DNA of 5,806 nucleotides from the NCBI GenBank assembly GCA_021820805.1, contig JAKADF010000247.1, positions 1 through 5,806 on the forward strand, given 5' to 3'. A model generated the notes under the pieces. That model was given only the letters and a program-made list of their open reading frames with translations, had not been told where the DNA came from and ran no database searches. Both the position numbers and the translations under genes were made by a program. The stretch comes from Bacillota bacterium (GTDB lineage Bacteria > Bacillota > Bacilli > Alicyclobacillales > Alicyclobacillaceae). Position 1 is the stretch's first letter, and every line of letters starts with the position of its first letter. Shown here piece after piece: positions 1-4,978 of the stretch.

Positions 1-137
1 ATTTGCTTTGAAAAATCGTTTCGCAACATCCCAACATCCCCCACTTCAACCATCTATAAAACTATTATAATACATTTATAGAATAAATTGGAGTGATTTT
101 TTCGGAGGTCTCTCTTGGGGAGTTCTCAATTCGTAAA
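1..137. other. Intergenic, no supported gene
   Basis: I see no supported gene here. A TATAAT box lies at 66-71 on the plus strand, but the -35 position (43-48, ACTTCA) is poor. The overlapping ATTATA at 64-69 reads TATAAT on the minus strand, again without a good -35. A minus-strand ATG at 53 is open for 17 codons to the window edge but has no ribosome binding site, so I do not call it. The stretch is AT-rich and looks like ordinary spacer between an unseen left neighbour and the riboswitch leader. Confidence 0.5.
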
Positions 138-166
138 TTCATAGGCTGAAGTCGTGTCTTTATAAA
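138..166 (+). promoter_or_regulatory. Candidate sigma-A promoter of the riboswitch-antiporter unit
   Basis: TTCATA (138-143, 4 of 6 to TTGACA), a 17-nt spacer and TATAAA (161-166, 5 of 6 to TATAAT) would start transcription near 173, about 30 nt before the fluoride aptamer. An alternative -10 is TATTAT (177-182) with a weaker -35 (GTGTCT, 154-159), starting near 189, closer to the aptamer. A promoter must lie in this stretch for the riboswitch to work, but which pair is used is a guess from consensus matching. Confidence 0.35.
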
Positions 167-200
167 TTACTGTGTTTATTATGAAATCAGAATATTGAAT

Positions 201-252
201 ATCACGGTGATGGAGCTCACCGTTAAACTCCGATAGGATAATGGCTCCTACA
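201..252 (+). promoter_or_regulatory. Fluoride riboswitch aptamer (crcB motif)
   Basis: Binds fluoride, as a Mg-F cluster, in the nascent mRNA leader and controls transcription of the downstream antiporter. The secondary structure matches the crcB motif. P1 pairs ACGGTG (204-209) with CACCGT (218-223) around a loop containing ATGGAGCT (210-217). An A-rich joint TAAAC (224-228) follows. A short hairpin TCC/GGA (229-231 with 236-238) has loop GATA. The conserved 3' segment TAATGGCTCCTAC (239-251) closes the aptamer. Loop bases GGAGC (212-216) are complementary to GCTCC (244-248), giving the diagnostic pseudoknot. From memory, the well-studied Bacillus cereus crcB aptamer has the same order, including GATGGAG in the P1 loop and TAATGnCTCCTAC at the 3' end. 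The 3' segment is also the 5' arm of the terminator below. Only a covariance-model score is missing. Confidence 0.94.
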
Positions 253-286
253 GATCATTACGATTTGTAGGAGCCATTAAATTTTA
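239..286 (+). terminator. Riboswitch expression platform: intrinsic terminator
   Basis: AATGGCTCCTACA (240-252) pairs perfectly with TGTAGGAGCCATT (266-278). With the T239-A279 pair and inner GATC/GATT pairing (253-256 with 262-265, one G.U), the stem reaches about 18 bp around a 5-nt loop (257-261). A modest T-rich tail (ATTTTAT, 281-287) follows. The 5' arm contains the aptamer's pseudoknot bases 244-248, so aptamer and terminator are mutually exclusive. This predicts termination without fluoride and read-through with it. The tail is shorter than in typical strong terminators, so some basal read-through is likely. Confidence 0.9.
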
Positions 287-430
287 TATGTGATTTAGGT
301 ACATATGTTGAAGTTTAAGCCCGAAAGTTGTGGACGCTTGTCCTGAATGGACATCCGCCTTGTACGACTTCCTTTCTTTCACATACGGTATTTCAAGTTG
401 CCAATTGGACTAGGCAGCAATGCCATATGG

Positions 431-436
431 AGGAGG
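431..436 (+). promoter_or_regulatory. Ribosome binding site that decides the antiporter start
   Basis: A perfect AGGAGG stands 8 nt before GTG at 445, the ideal spacing. The in-frame ATG at 427 lies upstream of this site and has no Shine-Dalgarno of its own. The in-frame TTG at 328 also lacks one. The GTG is therefore the best-supported start, and the apparent 39-residue N-terminal extension from TTG 328 is untranslated leader. Confidence 0.85.
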
Positions 437-444
437 AAAACGGG

Positions 445-1779
445 GTGTTTAGTTTAGCAGGGGCGGATTTGGCTAGATTTTTGTTTGCTATGGTTGTTCT
501 TTTGGCAGCTGCGAATTTACTTGGTTACGTAGCTGAAAGACTCACTATCCCACGGGTTATCGGGGAGGTTGCTGGGGGGCTCGTCCTCGGTCCTACGCTT
601 TTTGGCGCATTGTTTCCGTCAGCTTTTCACTGGTTGTTTCTTGGCTTTTCCTCGGAAGGCAGCTTGTTCGGGCTGATTTATCAACTTGGGATGATTTTGC
701 TTTTGTATACGGCTGGACTGAAGTTCCAATCCAGATTTGCAAAAACAGATATAAAAACAGGGATTGCGATCATTATCGGTTCCACGGTCATTCCATTCAT
801 AGTTGGCTGGCTTTCGACTTACTTGTTTAACCCCGCGCAATTCTTAGGTCCAGATCACAGTGTTGTTGCCTTGAAAATTATTGTCGCTATCTCGATTGCC
901 GTGACGTCAATCCCAGTCATCTCGAAAATATTTTCAGACCTTGGGATCATGCATTCTCGCTTCGCAAAAATTATTGTTGCCATCGCTGGTGTCCATGACC
1001 TTATCCTGTGGGTTGCGTTAGCGGTCGCATCAGGGATCGTTTCTGCACACGGTGCTGGCGGCATCAATGCCTGGGTGGTTTCCAAGAGCCTAGTCGTCAC
1101 CTTCGCATTCCTGTTTGTCTGCATAGCTGTAGTTCCCTGGGGTCTGAGGAGGATCACGTCAAAACGTGCGAATTTCTTGTTTCGTGCTTCCTTTTTGGGA
1201 TATTTCCTTGTCATCTTGTTTGCACTGGCAGATATTGCAGGGTATCTCCAAGTAGACGTGATGTACGGGGCATTGCTTGCTGTTATTGCAACTAAGTTTG
1301 CCTTGCCAGAGCACTTGTTCCATAGGCTTGAAAGGGGTGTAAATGAAATTTCCTTTGCGTTTTTCATTCCATTGTACTTCGCTATCGTTGGACTTCAACT
1401 GAATCTGTCGAAGGATTTTAGTCTCGGTTTCTTTGTCCTCTACCTGATATTTGCCACTATCGTACAAAGCGTTGTTGTCTATTTCACATGCAGACTTATC
1501 AAGACTGATAAGCTCACAAGCGTTAACTTTGCTGCAGCAATGAATGCCCGTGGTGGTCCAGGCATTGTGCTTTCTACTGTGGCGTATTCTCTTGGCATCA
1601 TCAACCAAGACTTCTTTGCCATTCTCGTCATGCTGGCACTTGTAACCTCCTGGATGGCAGGTTCGTGGTTACGGCATGTCCTGCGTAGTGGGAAGAGACT
1701 TATGCCTGGTGATGAACACCTGATCATTCAAAAGGCTCAAGAAGAGGTTCAGTTTGATTTGGCTCCAAGTGCAGAGTAA
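445..1779 (+). CDS. CPA2-family cation/proton antiporter under fluoride-riboswitch control
   Basis: Integral membrane monovalent cation/proton exchanger of the CPA2 (Na+/H+ exchanger, KefB/NapA-like) fold, 444 residues from GTG 445, with about 12-13 hydrophobic helices. Residue numbers count that start. Family hallmarks in order: PRVIGE (36-41) and GGLVLGP in TM2, LYTAGL (87-92), TSIPV (154-158) in the broken helix TM4, VHD (183-185) in the ion-site helix TM5, PLYFAIVGL (309-317), and NARGGPGIVLS (367-377). The usual CPA2 Asp-Asp pair reads His184-Asp185, keeping the universally conserved second Asp. There is no C-terminal TrkA-N/RCK or USP domain. The tail after the last helix is about 30 residues and charged, so ligand gating by NAD or glutathione is unlikely. 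The gene is alone on its strand behind the fluoride riboswitch. Na+/H+ antiporters are a known class of fluoride-riboswitch target, so a role in fluoride or acid-fluoride tolerance is inferred. The ion exchanged cannot be read from sequence. Confidence 0.93.
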   Translation: MFSLAGADLARFLFAMVVLLAAANLLGYVAERLTIPRVIGEVAGGLVLGPTLFGALFPSAFHWLFLGFSSEGSLFGLIYQLGMILLLYTAGLKFQSRFAKTDIKTGIAIIIGSTVIPFIVGWLSTYLFNPAQFLGPDHSVVALKIIVAISIAVTSIPVISKIFSDLGIMHSRFAKIIVAIAGVHDLILWVALAVASGIVSAHGAGGINAWVVSKSLVVTFAFLFVCIAVVPWGLRRITSKRANFLFRASFLGYFLVILFALADIAGYLQVDVMYGALLAVIATKFALPEHLFHRLERGVNEISFAFFIPLYFAIVGLQLNLSKDFSLGFFVLYLIFATIVQSVVVYFTCRLIKTDKLTSVNFAAAMNARGGPGIVLSTVAYSLGIINQDFFAILVMLALVTSWMAGSWLRHVLRSGKRLMPGDEHLIIQKAQEEVQFDLAPSAE

Positions 1780-1792
1780 AGCAGATAGAACG

Positions 1793-1830
1793 GGGGAGCA
1801 AACCGCCAAAAATATCGGAATTTGCTCCCC
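1793..1830 (+). terminator. Hairpin just after the antiporter gene, probable terminator
   Basis: GGGGAGCAAA (1793-1802) pairs perfectly with TTTGCTCCCC (1821-1830), starting 13 nt after the TAA. The 18-nt loop could close further through CCG/CGG (1803-1805 with 1816-1818). The position fits a transcript end. The following bases (ATAAGTATTA) are not a proper T tract, so it may act as a weak terminator or as an mRNA 3' stabiliser. Confidence 0.5.
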
Positions 1831-1982
1831 ATAAGTATTAGGGGTATGGAGATGGTATATATGGATATAAAATAAAGTTAAGCGGATTGCAGTGAAAATT
1901 AATCGTCTATTAATGAAAAAAAGGAAAAATTAAAAGTTCAGCACGCTATTCGAAACCGGCAAGCAATGTGTGTCGATTACTG

Positions 1983-2014
1983 ATTTTCCGTATCTTCGGA
2001 TGGAAAATTTCAAT
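1983..2014 (+). terminator. Hairpin with T-rich tail, possible terminator
   Basis: ATTTTCC (1983-1989) pairs with GGAAAAT (2002-2008). Inside it, ATC/GAT closes a TTCG tetraloop (1992-1994 with 1999-2001), with a 2-nt bulge on the 5' side. TTCAATTTTT follows. The UUCG loop and T tail are terminator-like, but no intact gene ends nearby. It could be a leftover of the decayed region or a backup for read-through from the antiporter. Confidence 0.4.
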
Positions 2015-2097
2015 TTTTAAGTATAAAGATTTTCGGAATTCCAACAGAGTGTACCCTATGCCACAAAGGCAATCCTTATCAGAAGAAGAAAAGTCCA

Positions 2098-2124
2098 GCA
2101 AGGTGTGATGTTTTGACACCTTGT
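2098..2124 (+). repeat. Inverted repeat (8-9 bp stem)
   Basis: CAAGGTGT (2099-2106) pairs with ACACCTTG (2116-2123) around a 9-nt loop, extendable by a G.U pair at 2098/2124. There is no T tract and no gene end beside it, so a terminator role is unsupported. Confidence 0.5.
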
Positions 2125-2658
2125 TACTTTGTGAGGCTGTAGAACAAATTTACCCCTGTATTGTACGGCTCGATTAAAATAAGAGCCTCAGTGAACCCAC
2201 TTGAAATTTTTATGATTACTGGTTAAAGTTGCCCCAAAGTTAGGAATGATTTTCTGTTTTTGTGCTGTTTACATAATTGATTTGCTGATAATGGGTTCGT
2301 GTTAGACGTATAAATGTTTTAAAATAGGGTAATAGAGTTTTCTGTACTATTTGCGTTATGTATGTAATAGTTGAACTTGAGCTTGCCGTAATGAGTCGAA
2401 ATTGCTGATTATTCTTAAACGAGGGCGAATGTGTAATTAGAACGCTTCTCAAAATTAGTATAATTATGCGTGTTATTGTATATTTGCTTTTAAATTAGTA
2501 ACGCGCTGGCTTCTATCTCGTAGACGGTTAGTATACGACTTTGCTTTTCTTCTAGGTCCGCGTTGCTGCCTGTTGAGCTTCGCCAGTATACGCTTTAATT
2601 TTGAATGTAAAAATGGAAGTCCAACGAAGACCATATGATACTAGAACTTTGAGTATAC

Positions 2659-3056
2659 AAGTTTATTTTTCGCGAATGGCTTGTAAGAGCAAAAAAGGCT
2701 CTTTCAAAGAAGCAGAAAGGTTCCGAAAACAGGAAAAAGGTGAAGTTAAAGGTTGCACGAATTACGAATCGGAGAAATGACTTTTTACACAATCTTACAA
2801 CCACGATTGTGCACGAAAACTCAAGAGATCTCTGCTGAGAGTACGCAGGTAAAAAACATGTTCCGCAATCACTACTTGGCAAAGATTATTGTAGATGTGA
2901 GTTGGGGCGAACTCGTAAGACAATTGATCTATAAGTTTGAATGGAACAACAGGACATTTAATAAAAATCGATAAATTCAATCCGTCGAGTAAAAGGTGTT
3001 CAACAGTTGGCTGTGGGTATCATATGGGAAAAAACTCCTGGCATATCCGTATATGA
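2659..3056 (+). pseudogene. tnpB: Decayed TnpB (IS200/IS605-type OrfB) C-terminal half
   Basis: Relic of the RNA-guided nuclease gene of an IS200/IS605-family element, recognised by joining three frames. Frame 1 (2659-2835) reads AKKALSKKQKGSENRKK, then LKVARITNRRNDFLHNL, the conserved helical region before RuvC-II, and ends at TGA 2836. Frame 2 (about 2831-2960) continues with QVKNM, NHYLAK and SWGELVRQL..KFEWNNRT, the block after the RuvC-II Glu; the Glu position survives but the usual EDL reads EST. Frame 3 (2961-3053) gives IDKFNPSSKRCS followed by GCGY, the start of the zinc-finger region, then stops at TGA 3054. The N-terminal half with the RuvC-I Asp is not recognisable, and the HDRD-type RuvC-III motif is lost. 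A trace resembling the family's N-I-x-x-E ending may persist to about 3100. At least two frameshifts make it non-functional. No TnpA partner or intact element ends are visible. Confidence 0.85.
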
Positions 3057-3300
3057 ACATATAGTTTGATCAACAAAATTACTGAAGAGCCGTTATTTAT
3101 CGGAATCAGGCCGAATTTGCCAAAATCCGCATGAAACTCTTTTCTGTCTTAAAAATGATTTTCTACTTCTTAAAGAAAAAATCAATTTTAAGTTAATTTT
3201 TTGCTTCTCAGTACGTAAAAATCGCATCTTGTTGCAAAAAACCTACATATGATTTTCGCTTATGGTCACAATATCCTGCGTAACAAAAATTAAACTACCA
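3057..3300 (+). other. Spacer between TnpB relic and the Gln-rich gene
   Basis: AT-rich, with stops in every frame and no gene. It would correspond to the right end of the former IS200/IS605-type element, where such elements carry a subterminal hairpin and the guide-RNA scaffold, but no boundary can be fixed. A long AT-rich hairpin (3148-3192) sits here. A sigma-K/sigma-E-like CATATGAT (3246-3253) lies about 50 nt before the next ribosome binding site, without a convincing -35. No sigma-A promoter with good spacing is evident. Confidence 0.45.
3148..3202 (+). terminator. AT-rich hairpin with T tract
   Basis: CTTAAAAATGATTTT (3148-3162) pairs with the segment 3178-3192 (14 of 15 pairs; the mismatch is 3155/3185). 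TTAATTTTTT follows (3193-3202). The shape is that of an intrinsic terminator with an unusually AT-rich stem. It may have ended transcription of the former transposase gene, or be a leftover of the element's right-end structure. It also insulates the gene at 3315 from upstream read-through. Confidence 0.45.
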
Positions 3301-3314
3301 AAAGGATGATTAGC

Positions 3315-3626
3315 GTGCATCAAGTTCTTCAAGACCTTCAACAACTTCGTTCCCTTTGTCAACAACAAGTTCAAATTGAGCAACAGAGCCTCAATTTATG
3401 CAACCGAATCGGACAAACGATTTCACAAATACAAGCATCACAACAAATACCGTTTGTTGGCCCAAACCAAAGCGATCCCCAATTTGGCCAAGGTGCGCTT
3501 ACCATGGGTAGCAATATTAGCCCCACACAGGGTTACAATCCTTCAGTGCTGAACCAAGTTATGCAAGCTGAGAACCAATATCGACCCACACAGCCATTGC
3601 AGCCTTACGGTGGGCAGTGGCAATAA
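3315..3626 (+). CDS. Small Gln-rich protein of unknown function
   Basis: 103 residues from GTG 3315, chosen because AAAGGATGAT (3301-3310) is a good ribosome binding site about 8 nt upstream. An in-frame ATG at 3306 sits inside that site and would leave it no spacing. 26 of 103 residues are Gln, and there is no Lys. Residues 1-40 form a likely amphipathic or coiled-coil helix (VLQDLQQLRSLCQQQ onward) with Cys15 and Cys29 exactly two heptads apart. Residues 41-103 are a disordered-looking Gln/Pro/Gly/Asn tail ending in GGQWQ. There is no signal peptide or membrane segment. It has its own terminator and stands alone between two mobile-element relics. I do not recognise the family. The composition recalls small spore-coat or spore-surface proteins of Bacillales, which is only a guess. 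Confidence 0.72.
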   Translation: MHQVLQDLQQLRSLCQQQVQIEQQSLNLCNRIGQTISQIQASQQIPFVGPNQSDPQFGQGALTMGSNISPTQGYNPSVLNQVMQAENQYRPTQPLQPYGGQWQ

Positions 3627-3669
3627 CAGCAGCATTTGTTCCAATTTTATATTAAACAGTTAAATGTAC

Positions 3670-3726
3670 AGGGCATGATTGGAGCTCCTTATCACGGGTA
3701 CTGGAGACGGTCATGCCCTTTTGTTC
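3670..3726 (+). terminator. Intrinsic terminator of the Gln-rich gene
   Basis: AGGGCATGA (3670-3678) pairs perfectly with TCATGCCCT (3711-3719), starting 43 nt after the stop codon, and a T run (3719-3722, then GTTCGTTT) follows. The 32-nt interior can form further pairs, for example CTCC (3685-3688) with the downstream GGAG, so the whole forms a long compound hairpin. It is a convincing transcript end and argues against the open frame 3636-3878 that overlaps it. Confidence 0.75.
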
Positions 3727-4119
3727 GTTTCTTGAGTTATCCGTACCACAGCGATATAGGTATTGCATTTCGTTTAATTTGTAGTGAATTACACCTGACA
3801 TTAAACATTGTATTTGAAGCCGGATTTAACGAATTATTAGTTGCTTTTTTGCAAAAGGACAACGGATTTTTCTGGTAAAGCTCTTAGACGTATAAAAGCG
3901 GATCGCTAAGCTTTTTTCTGTATTTTGTCTGCGGTAGAGATCTCTTATTAGTTCGGGTTGGACCTATTGCTCAACTAGAATTAAGTACATTTAGCGTCGG
4001 ATGGCAAAATTACTCCCAAATCCGTAAATTCCATCATGGATGGAAATAAACACCAAGTCAAAATATATTCTTAAACGGAGTCAGCGCGGGAGCGTAATGA
4101 TGAAGGTACGTATTGGCGA
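3727..4119. other. Spacer without a supported gene
   Basis: No gene is supported. A terminator-like structure lies at 3877-3917: AAAGCT pairs with AGCTTT, an inner AGCG/CGCT hairpin forms (3897-3900 with 3904-3907), and a TTTTTT run ends it. A perfect 7-bp hairpin with a 3-nt loop, TTCCATC (4029-4035) with GATGGAA (4039-4045), stands shortly before the integrase relic. From about 4075 plus-strand frame 1 may already carry the degraded beginning of that relic. Confidence 0.5.
3877..3917 (+). terminator. Possible terminator-like hairpin
   Basis: AAAGCT (3877-3882) pairs with AGCTTT (3909-3914). An inner 4-bp hairpin AGCG-GAT-CGCT (3897-3907) fills the loop, and TTTTTT (3912-3917) makes the tail. 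No supported gene ends immediately upstream, so its target is unclear. It may be a second terminator behind the one at 3670. Confidence 0.35.
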
Positions 4120-4490
4120 AGAGAAGGAAGCGGCTACCAGAAGCACTTCCGTTATTTGTCGAATTGGATGTCAGATGCCCATCTTGAAACCAATGAAATA
4201 TCCCAAATTACAGCGCCAATTCTACGAGAATACATTTACTACTACTTAAGCCTCAAAAAAAGCCTTTTACGAAAACCATCTGGACAAGGCTGACGCCGAG
4301 AAAGCATGAATTGGATTAGCACCTAAAGCAATCACCGTTCGTTTGACTACATTGAAGGCAATGTTTCATTAGCAACAAGGGCTTACACCGACAGCCCTCG
4401 TAAAAAATTAAAAAAGCAGCGGGCGAACGAGGATGCCATTGAAGCTTTTACAGATGACCAATTGGACACACTTCTTGATCCAGTGTACCT
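4120..4490 (+). pseudogene. Decayed tyrosine recombinase (phage integrase/Xer-like), N-terminal part
   Basis: Relic of a tyrosine recombinase, seen only after joining frames. Frame 1 (about 4120-4290) reads GYQKHFRYLSNWMSD, then EISQITAPILREYI, the core-binding SAM-like domain of Xer/integrase proteins, and ends at TGA 4291. Frame 2 continues with FYENHLDKAD and AITVRLTTLKAMF, with TGA at 4307 and TAG at 4370. Frame 1 resumes (about 4372-4488) with RKKLKKQRANEDAIEAFTDD and QLDTLLDP, the linker into the catalytic domain. The catalytic Arg, His-x-x-Arg and Tyr region is absent, because recognisable sequence stops near 4490. The protein is therefore both frameshifted and truncated. No intact start, ribosome binding site or att site is visible. 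It indicates a past phage, genomic-island or transposon insertion between the antiporter and the YwaF-like gene. Confidence 0.82.
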
Positions 4491-4621
4491 ATCGGGGGTT
4501 TCGAGATTAGTGGAATCGCAGAACTCGTACAATTACAGTCTACTGGCTTTTTATTTTGGGGTTTTTTCCATAAACTGCATCATACGTTCATAATTCAACG
4601 TAGGTAAATTTATTATGTGCG
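4491..4621. other. Spacer between integrase relic and minus-strand unit
   Basis: Frame 1 of the plus strand stays open to TAA 4591 but no longer resembles a recombinase. An inverted repeat TACGTT (4583-4588) with AACGTA (4597-4602) lies about 20 nt beyond the stop of the minus-strand gene and could be its weak transcript end. No T tract follows it on the minus strand. Confidence 0.4.
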
Positions 4622-4876
4622 TTAGCAGCAACAGGTCTCCCCATTCGATCGCGACGATAAGTTTTCCAACTTTTCTCCAATCGTCACATAGTCGCCAGAG
4701 GACGGCATTTCTTCTGCTCCCGTTCCCACAATACTTACTTTAAAGTATGTGCGCTTCATTTGATCGAGTGACGTTAATAGTAACCAATGATCCATGTAAT
4801 CTGCTGAAGGGTTCGGGAGGCAAGCCTGAATATGTTGATCATTATTTTTATGAAACCCTAAGCGCCTTGACCACAT
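4622..4876 (-). CDS. 84-residue protein of unknown function ending in Cys-Cys-Cys
   Basis: 84 residues from ATG 4876, chosen because GAGGTGA stands 8 nt upstream. A TTG at 4897 would add 7 residues and has no site of its own. The chain begins MWSRRLGFHKNND. A central stretch DHWLLLTSLD (29-38) followed by TYFKVSIVGTG (43-53) looks like alternating beta strands. The end is polar and finishes TCCC. There is no signal peptide or membrane helix, so it is probably a small soluble cytoplasmic protein. I do not recognise the family. It follows the YwaF-like gene on the same strand after a 102-nt gap, so co-transcription is possible, but a separate start cannot be excluded because a perfect palindrome lies in the gap. 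The terminal Cys triplet could bind metal, be modified, or be fortuitous. Confidence 0.6.
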   Translation of the reverse strand: MWSRRLGFHKNNDQHIQACLPNPSADYMDHWLLLTSLDQMKRTYFKVSIVGTGAEEMPSSGDYVTIGEKLENLSSRSNGETCCC

Positions 4877-4956
4877 GCGCAAGGTCACCTCTGTCAATTC
4901 TTGACTTATAACGGAGCATTTCTAATGAATCAAAGATACGGATTTACAGAATTGTA

Positions 4957-4968
4957 TGTAATATTACA
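4957..4968. repeat. 12-bp perfect palindrome, operator-like
   Basis: TGTAATATTACA is perfectly self-complementary. Outer TTGT (4952-4955) and ACAA (4969-4972) extend the symmetry with one unpaired A at 4956. With no loop it cannot be a good RNA hairpin, so a dimeric DNA-binding protein site is more plausible. It lies 10 nt beyond the end of the YwaF-like gene and about 80 nt upstream of the 84-residue gene, a position suited to control of the latter. No regulator can be named from the motif alone. Confidence 0.5.
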
Positions 4969-4978
4969 ACAACCTCGT

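Larger units (their letters stand above)
1831..2640. other. AT-rich stretch without an intact gene
   Basis: No credible intact gene on either strand. It holds two hairpins, described separately (1983-2008 and 2098-2124). Frame 1 of the plus strand is open from 1984 to 2139, then again after one TAG to 2223, with a Cys-x-x-Cys (TECTLCHKG, codons 2044-2070); I could not match it to a family. A 7-bp inverted repeat, TGAGGCT (2132-2138) with AGCCTCA (2184-2190), is present. Three copies of AGTATAC, each followed by a T-rich run, start at 2530, 2585 and 2652. Frequent stops in all frames and the TnpB relic just to the right suggest decayed mobile DNA. Confidence 0.6.

Noticed and set aside
1..53. 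Minus-strand ATG at 53 open for 17 codons to the window edge
   Set aside because: It has no ribosome binding site and is too short to recognise, and the -10-like box upstream lacks a -35.
305..346. 13-codon upstream open frame in the antiporter leader
   Set aside because: Only a weak AGG-like site precedes it, and a frame this short arises easily by chance. No attenuation structure is coupled to it.
328..444. N-terminal extension of the antiporter from TTG 328 or ATG 427
   Set aside because: Neither start has a ribosome binding site, the extension is hydrophilic and not antiporter-like, and GTG 445 has AGGAGG at ideal spacing.
619..1727. Several antisense and alternate-frame open frames inside the antiporter gene
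   Set aside because: They are shadows of a long, well-matched membrane protein gene and show no recognisable domains or translation signals.
2240..2452. Minus-strand frame of 70 codons in the AT-rich spacer
   Set aside because: Low-complexity Ser/Thr/Ile composition, no ribosome binding site and no family resemblance.
2530..2660. CRISPR-like repeats
   Set aside because: Only three 7-base copies with unequal spacing and no conserved longer repeat.
2595..2882. Minus-strand frame of 95 codons opposite the TnpB relic
   Set aside because: The plus strand clearly carries TnpB similarity here, so this is its antisense shadow.
3636..3878. 80-codon plus-strand frame starting at TTG
   Set aside because: It has no ribosome binding site, and its coding sequence would run through the strong terminator at 3670-3722.
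4040..4249. 69-codon plus-strand frame starting at ATG 4040
   Set aside because: It overlaps the integrase relic in the wrong frame and has no translation signal. At most its first codons are degraded recombinase sequence.
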